From Pseudomonadota bacterium (lineage in GTDB: Bacteria; Pseudomonadota; Gammaproteobacteria; Burkholderiales; Casimicrobiaceae): a stretch of 7,842 nucleotides of DNA. The notes under the pieces were generated by a model. The model made no database searches. It saw only the letters and a program-made list of their open reading frames with translations, and was not told the DNA's origin. Positions 1 to 6,430 of the stretch are shown here, piece after piece; the stretch's first letter is position 1; every line of letters starts with the position of its first letter. The translations under genes were made by a program, and so were the position numbers. The stretch lies in contig JAKPSO010000571.1 in NCBI GenBank assembly GCA_029571495.1, positions 1 through 7,842 of the forward strand, read 5' to 3'.

Positions 1-827
1 AGGTCGATGCCGTTGCCGTAGCTTTTGCTCATCTTGCGACCGTCAAGTCCCAGAAGCTTGGAGGTCGGCGTCAGCAGCGCTTGTGGTTCGGGCAGTATCG
101 TGCGCCGCGCACCCGTCAAGAAACCGTGCAAGGTATCTTTCTCGGCGTTCGAAAGCGAACCCGCCGCAATCACCAGCGCCTTGGCTTGCTCCAACGCCTC
201 GGTATTACCGTCCTGATTGAACGCCGTCTTCAGCGCCTCATACTGCTTGGCCATCTTGCCGCCGAGCTTTTTAATCGTGGCCAGTGCCTTCTCTTCAAAG
301 CCTGGCTCGCGGCCGTAAATGTGATTGAAGCGACGCGCAATTTCGCGGCTCAATTCAAGGTGCGATACCTGATCTTCGCCAACGGGGACTTTGTTCGCGC
401 GGTACACGACGATATCCGCGGTTTGCATGAGCGGGTAGCCGAGGAAACCGTAGGTCGTGAGATCCTTTTCTTTCAGGTTCTCCTGCTGCTCTTTGTACGT
501 CGGCACGCGCTCCAACCATCCGAGCGGCGTGATCATGCCCAGAAGCAGCGAGAGCTCTGCGTGTTGCGGCACTTGGCTCTGCAAAAAGATGGTCGACTCA
601 TCGGGATCCAGCCCCGCCGCGAGCCAGTCGGCAACCATGTCAAAGGTCGACGTTTCGATCACACGCGGATCATCGTAATGACTCGTCAGCGCGTGCCAAT
701 CGGCAACGAAGAAAAAACACTCCAAGTCAGCTTGCAGCTTGACCCAGTTTTTGAGGGCGCCGTGATAGTGGCCAAGATGCATGAAGCCCGTGGGGCGCAT
801 GCCGGAGAGAACGCGGTCTTTGAACAT
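1..827 (-). CDS. trpS: Tryptophan--tRNA ligase (TrpRS), 3' end cut by window edge
   Basis: Class I aminoacyl-tRNA synthetase that activates tryptophan with ATP and charges tRNA-Trp in the cytosol. The minus-strand reading gives 275 codons. The HIGH-type signature is seen as MHLGH (residues 16-20) after SGMRPTG. The GEDQ stretch that follows VYRANKVPV is typical of TrpRS, and KMSKS sits at residues 265-269, ten codons before the window edge. The form with a long segment between GEDQ and KMSKS is the roughly 400-residue version found in betaproteobacteria, so about a third of the protein is probably missing. The start is the ATG at 827-825: an in-frame TAG lies four codons upstream, and that TAG is the stop codon of the M50 protease gene. 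The 9-base gap to that gene implies co-transcription and possibly translational coupling. No strong Shine-Dalgarno is visible. Confidence 0.97.
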   Translation of the reverse strand, partial: MFKDRVLSGMRPTGFMHLGHYHGALKNWVKLQADLECFFFVADWHALTSHYDDPRVIETSTFDMVADWLAAGLDPDESTIFLQSQVPQHAELSLLLGMITPLGWLERVPTYKEQQENLKEKDLTTYGFLGYPLMQTADIVVYRANKVPVGEDQVSHLELSREIARRFNHIYGREPGFEEKALATIKKLGGKMAKQYEALKTAFNQDGNTEALEQAKALVIAAGSLSNAEKDTLHGFLTGARRTILPEPQALLTPTSKLLGLDGRKMSKSYGNGID

Positions 828-836
828 ATGTACTAA

Positions 837-1466
837 CTAAACGCCTGCAATGGCCCGAAAGAAATCGTAAGCAAGAGCTCGTGGCGGTCCCATGATCGTA
901 TTGAGCAGACCCGGCACAGCCATCAGCGCCACCACGATGAAGAATCCAAAAGGTTCGAGGCGAGAAAACTTGTACGCGAGCGGACCTGGCAATAGACCCG
1001 TGAGAATGCGGCCACCGTCCAACGGCAAGATTGGCAACAAATTGAACAGCATCAGCATCAAATTCCATTCAACGCCACTGTTGGCGATCGCAACAATGCT
1101 CCTCGATTCGCCCGCAAATCGCAACAGCAAAGCCCAGAGAATTCCCATCGCCAAATTAGCCATTGGTCCCGCCGCAGCCACCCAAATCATGTCGCGTTTT
1201 GGGTGTCGCAGATTCCGCATATTGACCGGAACAGGCTTCGCCCATCCAAACAGAAACGGGCTTTGAATCGCGATGAACACTGCGGGAAGCGCAACCGTTC
1301 CGATCCAATCAATATGCCGGATCGGGTTGAGGGAAATTCTCCCCATCATTTCGGCCGTACGATCACCGAACACTCGTGCTGCGTACCCGTGCGCCGCCTC
1401 GTGCAATGTAATTGCGAAGAGAAACGGAATCGCATTGACCGCAAGCGTGTAAATGATGTTGTCCAT
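837..1466 (-). CDS. Site-2 protease family (M50) integral membrane metalloprotease
   Basis: Predicted intramembrane zinc metalloprotease of 209 residues, in the compact group without a PDZ domain. The zinc-binding HExxH motif is HEAAH at residues 22-26 inside the first membrane segment. The third ligand is D150 in the NLLPILPLDGGR segment (142-153), which matches the family NxxPxxPLDGG signature. GWAKPVPVN (74-82) is also characteristic. Hydrophobic stretches near 8-20, 55-70, 94-117, 136-148 and 175-190 fit a polytopic protein. The substrate is unknown; proteins of this group are usually annotated only as site-2 protease family. It starts at ATG 1466-1464 without a clear Shine-Dalgarno and runs into trpS 9 bases after its stop, a gene order I recall as common in betaproteobacteria. 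It lacks the PDZ module of RseP, so a role in sigma-E signalling should not be assumed. Confidence 0.93.
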   Translation of the reverse strand: MDNIIYTLAVNAIPFLFAITLHEAAHGYAARVFGDRTAEMMGRISLNPIRHIDWIGTVALPAVFIAIQSPFLFGWAKPVPVNMRNLRHPKRDMIWVAAAGPMANLAMGILWALLLRFAGESRSIVAIANSGVEWNLMLMLFNLLPILPLDGGRILTGLLPGPLAYKFSRLEPFGFFIVVALMAVPGLLNTIMGPPRALAYDFFRAIAGV

Positions 1467-1551
1467 CAGGGCATTTTACGGGCCATGTGATTGATCGAGA
1501 GAAAACCGCGTGGACAGTCATCCGGCGGGCGCTCACGCTATGCGCAAGCAC

Positions 1552-1586
1552 AAAAGAAAAGGCCGCGAAGCAAACGCCACGCGGCC
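1552..1586 (-). terminator. Intrinsic terminator of the porin gene
   Basis: Read on the minus strand, GGCCGCG (1586-1580) pairs perfectly with CGCGGCC (1567-1561) across a 12-base loop and is followed by TTTTCTTTT (1560-1552). The hairpin begins 34 bases after the porin stop codon. This is a standard rho-independent signal. It separates the porin transcript from the M50-trpS unit that follows on the same strand. Confidence 0.85.
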
Positions 1587-1619
1587 AAATGTTTGTGCCT
1601 TGCTGTGAGATTCTGTTTT

Positions 1620-2858
1620 CTAGAACTTGTGACGCAAAGAGAACTGATACGACGTCGAGTCTTTTCCGCCGAACGCGCTCACACCGCCGAGGAAACCGTT
1701 ACCACCAGCGACGACTTGCGCGTTGGGATTATTGTTGACCTGTGTGACACCCAGATTAAGGTCCGTGCGCTTCGACAGCGGATAGGTGTACGTCGCGCCA
1801 TAAGACGTAGTGTCGGCATTTGTCGCGCGGCGATCATCCACTTGCGAGTAGCCGACGGTCAGCAGCCCTACACCCAACGGCACGCGGGCACCGACGTGGT
1901 AGACGCGGGCGTCTTGCAAGAATCGCGGCAGGATGCTGCTGTCCACAAGTGCAGCTGGAACGCCACCTGAAATTAAGCCCGCACGCAACTCCGGCGCCGA
2001 GGAGCCGTTTGGCTCTTTTACGACGCCGTACATCGCAAAGAAGTTGGCAAAGCCCGCATCGAAATTCGCGCCGCCGAACAGTGAGTTCAGCGATTTCAAG
2101 CCTGCGCTGTTGGTGCGTTCGTTGTAACCGACGCCTACGCCAAATCGACCCGTTTGGTAGCCGCCGTTAATACCGACGAGGCGGCCATTTTTGGTGCCCG
2201 TCGCGCTCTCGCCCAACGCGTAATAGCCGGTGCCGTAAAAGCCCTGCAGCTCAATGCGGTATACCAAGGAGTTGCTCTCGCGAATATCTACGCCAGCCGG
2301 GATGGAGAGCAGCTGGCCGGGCGACGCCGCGCTGGAGTTTGCAAATGCATCGTAGCGATTGGAGATTTCGAAGGCCGGCGTGTACTGGCGCCCGGCGAGG
2401 ATTGCACCAAACGGCGTAACCAAGCCAACGAACGCCTGACGATCAAACAGCCGACCGGGCAAATTGACACCGACTGTTGAGCCTACAGCGCTGTTAAGCG
2501 CTGCTTGTACCGCCGGCGGCAGCCCCGCAGTTAGGCGATCAGGAAGTTGTGAACCCGAAATCGGGCGATTGCTCAGTGCGCCCGTATCTCCCTCAAAGCG
2601 ACTCTCCAACACGAACATCGCTTTGTAGCCATTTCCCAAGTCTTCCGTGCCACGCAGCCCCCAGCGCGAGCCTTCCATGATGCCGCTCGCGACCTGCGTG
2701 ATGGAGCCGCCCTTCACGCCCGTAACGTGTTGCACACCGACGTCAACGATGCCATAGAGCGTAACGTTCGCCGTTTGCGCAAACGTGCTGGACACCGCCA
2801 AGGTAAGCGGAATCGCGGCCAGAGCGGCAGCTGTGCGGGTGAAAATCTTTCGGTCCAT
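1620..2858 (-). CDS. Gram-negative general porin (OmpC-like, betaproteobacterial type)
   Basis: Outer-membrane trimeric beta-barrel porin for passive diffusion of small hydrophilic solutes. The 412-residue precursor starts with a clear signal peptide: MDRK, then a hydrophobic Ala/Leu core, then SSTFA cleaved before Gln28. The mature protein opens with QTANVTLYGIVDVGV, the hallmark first strand of this family (Porin_4 type). Other family segments are SRWGLRGTEDLGNGYKAMF and LFDRQAFVGLVTPFGAILAG, the latter leading into the region of the constriction loop L3. The chain ends FSLRHKF, with the C-terminal Phe used by the BAM assembly machinery. The start codon is fixed by AGGAGG four bases upstream. 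The gene is divergent from the TonB receptor across 453 bases and has its own terminator. Solute specificity and ion selectivity cannot be told from sequence alone. Confidence 0.95.
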   Translation of the reverse strand: MDRKIFTRTAAALAAIPLTLAVSSTFAQTANVTLYGIVDVGVQHVTGVKGGSITQVASGIMEGSRWGLRGTEDLGNGYKAMFVLESRFEGDTGALSNRPISGSQLPDRLTAGLPPAVQAALNSAVGSTVGVNLPGRLFDRQAFVGLVTPFGAILAGRQYTPAFEISNRYDAFANSSAASPGQLLSIPAGVDIRESNSLVYRIELQGFYGTGYYALGESATGTKNGRLVGINGGYQTGRFGVGVGYNERTNSAGLKSLNSLFGGANFDAGFANFFAMYGVVKEPNGSSAPELRAGLISGGVPAALVDSSILPRFLQDARVYHVGARVPLGVGLLTVGYSQVDDRRATNADTTSYGATYTYPLSKRTDLNLGVTQVNNNPNAQVVAGGNGFLGGVSAFGGKDSTSYQFSLRHKF

Positions 2859-2862
2859 GGGG

Positions 2863-2868
2863 CCTCCT
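2863..2868 (-). promoter_or_regulatory. Consensus Shine-Dalgarno of the porin gene
   Basis: On the minus strand AAAGGAGG precedes the ATG at 2858 with a CCCC spacer. The hexamer AGGAGG is a perfect anti-Shine-Dalgarno match. It fixes the porin start codon and predicts strong translation, as expected for an abundant outer-membrane protein. Confidence 0.85.
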
Positions 2869-3189
2869 TTTTCCTAAAAATCGGTGTTTTGCGGTGGTCG
2901 GGCTCGACTGCACAGGTGCCGTCAGCGGCCACAATCCATCGTCTTGTTATCACGTATTGTGCCCCTAAAAGCAGCGCGCTGGTGAACTCCTTCGCTCGTA
3001 TTGCCCCGCGCAGCTGAGTCTGTTGCGACCCCGCAACCCAACCGCGTTTGAATCACTCTGCACTCGGCAGACGCGTGCGGTTTTATCCAACAGCTTTTCG
3101 ATTCCAACGGCTGCTGCGTGGACACGCCATGGGTAATTTGTTGATTGTTGACATTTGCTTTTTTGTGTCGCTGTGCGCCACCCGCTAGC

Positions 3190-3219
3190 CGCTTGGCGTA
3201 TAAAGCTGTGTACCAAGCG
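3190..3219. repeat. 30-base inverted repeat, possible operator
   Basis: CGCTTGG (3190-3196) is repeated as its exact reverse complement CCAAGCG (3213-3219), with 16 bases between that include TATAAA (3199-3204). The arms are perfect over 7 bases. It lies about 93 bases upstream of the receptor start codon, suitable for a dimeric regulator or an activator site. There is no T tract, so a terminator is unlikely. Confidence 0.45.
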
Positions 3220-3237
3220 ACCGCGTGAAAAACACTC

Positions 3238-3293
3238 ATGCAACTTAGATGCAAAAATGGCTCGACTGCTTTTACAATGCAATTCTGTTGCAT
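3238..3293. promoter_or_regulatory. ATGCAA repeat cluster and probable operator/promoter of the receptor gene
   Basis: ATGCAA occurs at 3238-3243, 3249-3254 and 3277-3282, and its reverse complement TTGCAT at 3288-3293. The first two copies start 11 bases apart as direct repeats. The last two start 11 bases apart as a perfect palindrome with spacer TTCTG. A -10-like TACAAT (3273-3278) overlaps the palindrome by two bases, so a bound protein would cover the likely transcription start, as in repression. The receptor is ZnuD-like, so Zur is a natural candidate, but the sequence is not the TGTTATA-type enterobacterial Zur box; the regulator is inferred. Confidence 0.5.
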
Positions 3294-3311
3294 AAACAAA
3301 GCAGACCAACC

Positions 3312-5345
3312 ATGCCAATTGAACGGCTGAATCGATGGGCACGCATTCCCGCTGTGGTCGCGATAACGTCTACCACCGCGTACGCCAACATAGCACTTTC
3401 GCAGCAGACCACTGATGCAACGGCGACTGCCACTCGCTTCGATAAAGTCGTAGTGACCGCGTCGCCGTTTGCCAACCAGGACGAACTGCAATCGGTGCAG
3501 CCTGGCGTCGTCATGACGCGTGAGGCGTTAACGCGTGACCGTGCCGCAAGCTTGGGCGATTCGTTAACGGGGCAGGCAGGAATTCAATCGTCTTCGTTCG
3601 GGCCCGGTGCCAGCCGCCCGATCATTCGTGGCCTAGACGGGCCGCGTATCAAAACGACCGAAAACGGCGTTGGCTCGGCGGACGTTTCATCGATCAGCCC
3701 GGACCACGCGGTATCAAGCGAGACGCTAGGAGCACGACAGATCGAAATACTGCGCGGCCCCGCCACGCTATTGTACGGTTCAGGCGCGATTGGCGGTTTG
3801 GTCAATGTCGTCACCGACAGAATCCCGCAAGCGCATTCGGACGGCACTCGGCTACTCGGTGACCTACGTTTCTCAACGGCCGAAAAGACGCGCGACATCG
3901 GAGCCCAGTTTCGAACCAGCTTTAGCCCAATCGCGTTCACAGCGGAATTTTCGGACCGCGCAACGGGGAACGTGGAGACTGCGCGCGACGGCCAACTGGC
4001 CAACTCCGATACACGATCGCGCAACGCCAGCCTCGGCGCTTCATTCATCACCAGCGATGGCTTCATTGGCGTAGGCGTAAACCGTTTCGAAAGCAATTAC
4101 GGCGTGCCCTCGCCCGATGCAACGCGCATCGATCTCGCACGAGACCGGATCGACACGCAGGGCGAATTCAACAACGTTTTGGGACTAGAACGCATCCGAT
4201 TCAGCGCGTCGAGCAATCGCTATCACCACGCCGAGGTTGAGTCCGACGGCAGCGTCGGCACGGTGTTCAAGAATCGATCCAGCGCGGCGAGATTCGACCT
4301 GCAAACGCGGCCACTGTCGGGGTGGCGCACGGTCGTCGGTACCAATGTCGAATCGTCACGGTTCTCCGCGATAGGCGCCGAAACCATCGTGCCGCAGACG
4401 GATACGCATAGCGACGCCATCTTCGCAGTCACCGAGCGCGCGCTTGGCCCCGGTCGGCTCGAAGTCGGCGCGCGAGTCGAGCGCGTCGCGCATGCGCCGG
4501 TCGATGCGACCGCGCTTCCTAAACGTAGCTTTTCCCTGCGCAATTCTGCTGTCGGCTACCAGTGGCAACTCTCGTCGGACAGTGCGCTCACGGCGGCCTT
4601 CACGCACGCCGAGCGCGCGCCAAGCATTGAGGAACTGTATTCACGTGGAGCGCATATTGCCACGTTGACCTATGACGTCGGCAACGCCGCACTGACGTCC
4701 GAGCGCTCTCAAAATGTCGACCTTTCTTACAAACTCCAACGCGGTGCGTGGCGCATGAACGCCTCGCTGTTCCGCAACACCGTGAAAGGATTTGTTTACG
4801 GAGCGAGCGTGGATGGGAACGGCGACGGCGCGGCCGATCACGTGAATAAGGACGGTGAACTCGAAAACGGCGCAGAACTATTGAAGCGCGAATTTAGGAA
4901 CGTCAACGCGCGATTTACGGGCGCCGAGCTGAGCCTCGCTTATGCACCATTGCAAGGGTTCGGATTCATCACGACAGCCGACACGGTGGCCGGCGTCATC
5001 CTCGGCCAGGCGCACGGGAATCTTCCACGCATGAGCCCGTCTCGCATCGGCGGTAAAGTGACATGGCGTGGCGGCGAGAGTAACGCGTGGTACTTCGACG
5101 CCGGAGCGACTCACGTGTTCACTCAAGACCGCGTCGCGGCGTTTGAGGCACCGACCTCAGGTTTCACACGATTCGATGCCTCGCTGCGCTATCGCATGGT
5201 GTTTGGTGCCAATCGGAGTGCGGACGTCTACCTCGTCGGCAAGAACCTCAGCAACCGCGATATGCGCGTTCATACGTCCTTCCTTAAGGACTACGCGCCA
5301 CTCGCGGGACGCAGTCTCCACGCTGGCGTGACGCTGAACTATTGA
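3312..5345 (+). CDS. TonB-dependent outer-membrane receptor, ZnuD-like (putative metal uptake)
   Basis: Outer-membrane receptor that imports a scarce ligand using TonB-ExbBD energy. It has 677 residues. A signal peptide (basic n-region to R11, hydrophobic core 12-22, AYA cleavage near 25) is followed by a TonB box DKVVVTA (44-50). The plug domain covers roughly 50-170 with PIIRGLDGPRIK (103-114), the SPDHAV segment (129-134) and QIEILRGPATLLYGSGAIGG (143-162). This plug pattern resembles the ZnuD zinc-receptor family. The beta-barrel follows and ends in VTLNY with a terminal aromatic residue. The mature protein has about 13 His, no Cys and no obvious His-rich loop, so zinc is inferred only from family. 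An acidic EF-hand-like loop lies at 501-509. The frame is open from an ATG at 3249, but 3312 is preferred because the signal peptide begins there and the earlier start would put codons through the operator. Its Shine-Dalgarno is weak. Confidence 0.9.
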   Translation: MPIERLNRWARIPAVVAITSTTAYANIALSQQTTDATATATRFDKVVVTASPFANQDELQSVQPGVVMTREALTRDRAASLGDSLTGQAGIQSSSFGPGASRPIIRGLDGPRIKTTENGVGSADVSSISPDHAVSSETLGARQIEILRGPATLLYGSGAIGGLVNVVTDRIPQAHSDGTRLLGDLRFSTAEKTRDIGAQFRTSFSPIAFTAEFSDRATGNVETARDGQLANSDTRSRNASLGASFITSDGFIGVGVNRFESNYGVPSPDATRIDLARDRIDTQGEFNNVLGLERIRFSASSNRYHHAEVESDGSVGTVFKNRSSAARFDLQTRPLSGWRTVVGTNVESSRFSAIGAETIVPQTDTHSDAIFAVTERALGPGRLEVGARVERVAHAPVDATALPKRSFSLRNSAVGYQWQLSSDSALTAAFTHAERAPSIEELYSRGAHIATLTYDVGNAALTSERSQNVDLSYKLQRGAWRMNASLFRNTVKGFVYGASVDGNGDGAADHVNKDGELENGAELLKREFRNVNARFTGAELSLAYAPLQGFGFITTADTVAGVILGQAHGNLPRMSPSRIGGKVTWRGGESNAWYFDAGATHVFTQDRVAAFEAPTSGFTRFDASLRYRMVFGANRSADVYLVGKNLSNRDMRVHTSFLKDYAPLAGRSLHAGVTLNY

Positions 5346-5346
5346 C

Positions 5347-6312
5347 TCAATGATCCGGCGAACGAACGTTGTCCGCCACGGCATCAACTACTGACGCGCG
5401 AAGCCAAGCTTGCGCAGCTTCGCTGCGCAGACGGCGATGCCAAACCATGTCCACTCGCACGGGGGATACCACGAACGGCAGCTCGACCACCGCGAGTTCC
5501 GATTGCATGCCGGTCGACGGCAAGAAGTGTCGCGGCAACACTGTGAGCAAATCTGAGCCCGCAACGACGCGCCCTGCCGTGAAAAACTGATTCACCGTCA
5601 GCACGATGTTCCTGCGGCGGCCGAGCGGCGCAAGCGCTTCGTCGATGAAACCGTACGGCCGCCCAGAAAAACTCACCAGCAAATGTCGCGCTTCGCAAAA
5701 TGCGTCAAGCGTCAAAGGCTCGGATGCGAGTGGATGGCCGCGCCGCATGACGCAGACGTATTCGCCGCTGTAGAGCTGTGTGTGCGCGAAATTTCCCGCG
5801 CTTCCGGTTTGCATGGTTTGCAGATTGAGCGCGGAAATTACGGCCGGAAAGTAGCCGACCGCCAAGTCAACTTCGCTCGCTTCGAGGAGCGCTCGCGGGT
5901 CACGCGTGATGAGCGGCAGCACCCGAAGCGTCACCTTCGGCGCCTGCGTTTCGATGTGGCGCACCAGCCGCGGCACCAGCATCGCCGCCGTTGCGTCCGC
6001 CATTGCCAAGACGAAGCTCTGCGTTGATTGCGCCGGGTCGAAGACCGTCGGCGCGATATTGGCCTGAAGTGTCGCCAAAGCCTCGCGTACTGTGGGCCAT
6101 AGAGCAATTGCTCTCGGCGTCGGCGTCACGCCGTAGCCTGAACGCGTAACGAGTTCGTCGTCCAAAGCCACGCGTAACCTGCGCAGCGCGTTGCTCACAG
6201 CGGGTTGCGTCATCGCCAGCGTTTCCGCGGCTCGCGTGATGTTTTGACTCGCCATGACCTCGTCGAATACACGCAACAAGTTCAGGTCAAGCGTTCGGAA
6301 ATTGCCCGCCAT
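5347..6312 (-). CDS. LysR-family transcriptional regulator
   Basis: DNA-binding regulator of 321 residues, normal for the family. The N-terminal winged helix-turn-helix (about 8-67) reads LDLNLLRVFDEVMASQNITR, then AAETLAMTQPAVSNALRRLR. The wording after the initial LDLNLL and the FDEVM segment resembles the NodD/NahR-like branch. The effector-binding domain follows from about residue 90 to 305, with LVPRLVRHIE, VDLAVGYFP, SGEYVCVMRRGHPLA and FFTAGRVVAGSDLLTVLPR. The inducer cannot be predicted. The ATG at 6312-6310 is preceded by AAAGGA (6322-6317). The gene ends one base from the stop of the receptor gene (tail to tail) and is divergent from a small membrane protein gene, the usual position of a LysR target. 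A LysR box overlaps its own predicted promoter. Confidence 0.95.
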   Translation of the reverse strand: MAGNFRTLDLNLLRVFDEVMASQNITRAAETLAMTQPAVSNALRRLRVALDDELVTRSGYGVTPTPRAIALWPTVREALATLQANIAPTVFDPAQSTQSFVLAMADATAAMLVPRLVRHIETQAPKVTLRVLPLITRDPRALLEASEVDLAVGYFPAVISALNLQTMQTGSAGNFAHTQLYSGEYVCVMRRGHPLASEPLTLDAFCEARHLLVSFSGRPYGFIDEALAPLGRRRNIVLTVNQFFTAGRVVAGSDLLTVLPRHFLPSTGMQSELAVVELPFVVSPVRVDMVWHRRLRSEAAQAWLRASVVDAVADNVRSPDH

Positions 6313-6321
6313 CGCATCCTT

Positions 6322-6340
6322 TCATTCACATTGCGAATGA
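6322..6340. promoter_or_regulatory. T-N11-A LysR-type operator
   Basis: TCATTC (6322-6327) and GAATGA (6335-6340) form a perfect inverted repeat with a 7-base spacer. Within it T6325-N11-A6337 in the ATTC-N7-GAAT context matches the classical LysR box. It partly covers the predicted lysR -10 (6337-6342) and touches the lysR Shine-Dalgarno, which suits negative autoregulation. Confidence 0.55.
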
Positions 6341-6366
6341 TAAAAATCACTAACGTCAATTTGCAA
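6337..6366 (-). promoter_or_regulatory. Predicted lysR promoter
   Basis: On the minus strand TTGCAA (6366-6361) and TATCAT (6342-6337) are separated by 18 bases. The -10 is one base from consensus and the -35 matches four of six. The -10 lies inside the candidate LysR operator. Confidence 0.35.
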
Positions 6367-6389
6367 TATATCAGGGATTACCCTAGATT
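6361..6389 (+). promoter_or_regulatory. Predicted promoter of the divergent membrane protein gene
   Basis: TTGCAA (6361-6366) and TAGATT (6384-6389) are separated by 17 bases; each matches four of six consensus positions. The hexamer TTGCAA is self-complementary and could serve as -35 for both divergent promoters. A small dyad AGGG-ATTA-CCCT (6373-6384) lies between the two boxes. Moderate match; an activator would be expected. Confidence 0.3.
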
Positions 6390-6430
6390 GCAGTTGTCGC
6401 CAGACGCGACATTTTGAAAGGACACAAAAA

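Larger units (their letters stand above)
2859..3311. other. Divergent gene-free region between porin and TonB receptor
   Basis: This 453-base stretch holds no convincing gene; the open frames across it are short shadows without family features or ribosome binding sites. It should contain the promoters of both outer-membrane genes. Visible signals are a nested hairpin (3040-3082), a 30-base dyad around TATAAA (3190-3219), the ATGCAA repeat cluster (3238-3293) and a possible -10 box TACAAT (3273-3278). I could not find a convincing minus-strand promoter for the porin. Confidence 0.7.

Noticed and set aside
81..836. Long open frame of 251 codons on the plus strand
   Set aside because: It lies antisense to trpS, whose minus-strand reading shows clear synthetase motifs; the plus product has no family features.
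3022..3037. GTTGCG-ACCC-CGCAAC hairpin
   Set aside because: A 6-bp stem with no T run and no nearby gene end; kept only as a weak structure, not a terminator.
3148..3204. TTGACA (3148-3153) and TATAAA (3199-3204) as a promoter
   Set aside because: The spacing is 45 bases, far from the 16-18 needed, and neither has a good partner at the right distance.
3249..3311. Upstream in-frame ATG extending the TonB receptor by 21 residues
   Set aside because: The extension precedes the signal peptide, has no ribosome binding site and its codons run through the probable promoter and palindrome.
2922..3491. Minus-strand open frame of 189 codons across the intergenic region and receptor 5' end
   Set aside because: It overlaps the receptor signal peptide and plug coding region antisense, lacks a ribosome binding site and has no recognisable domain.
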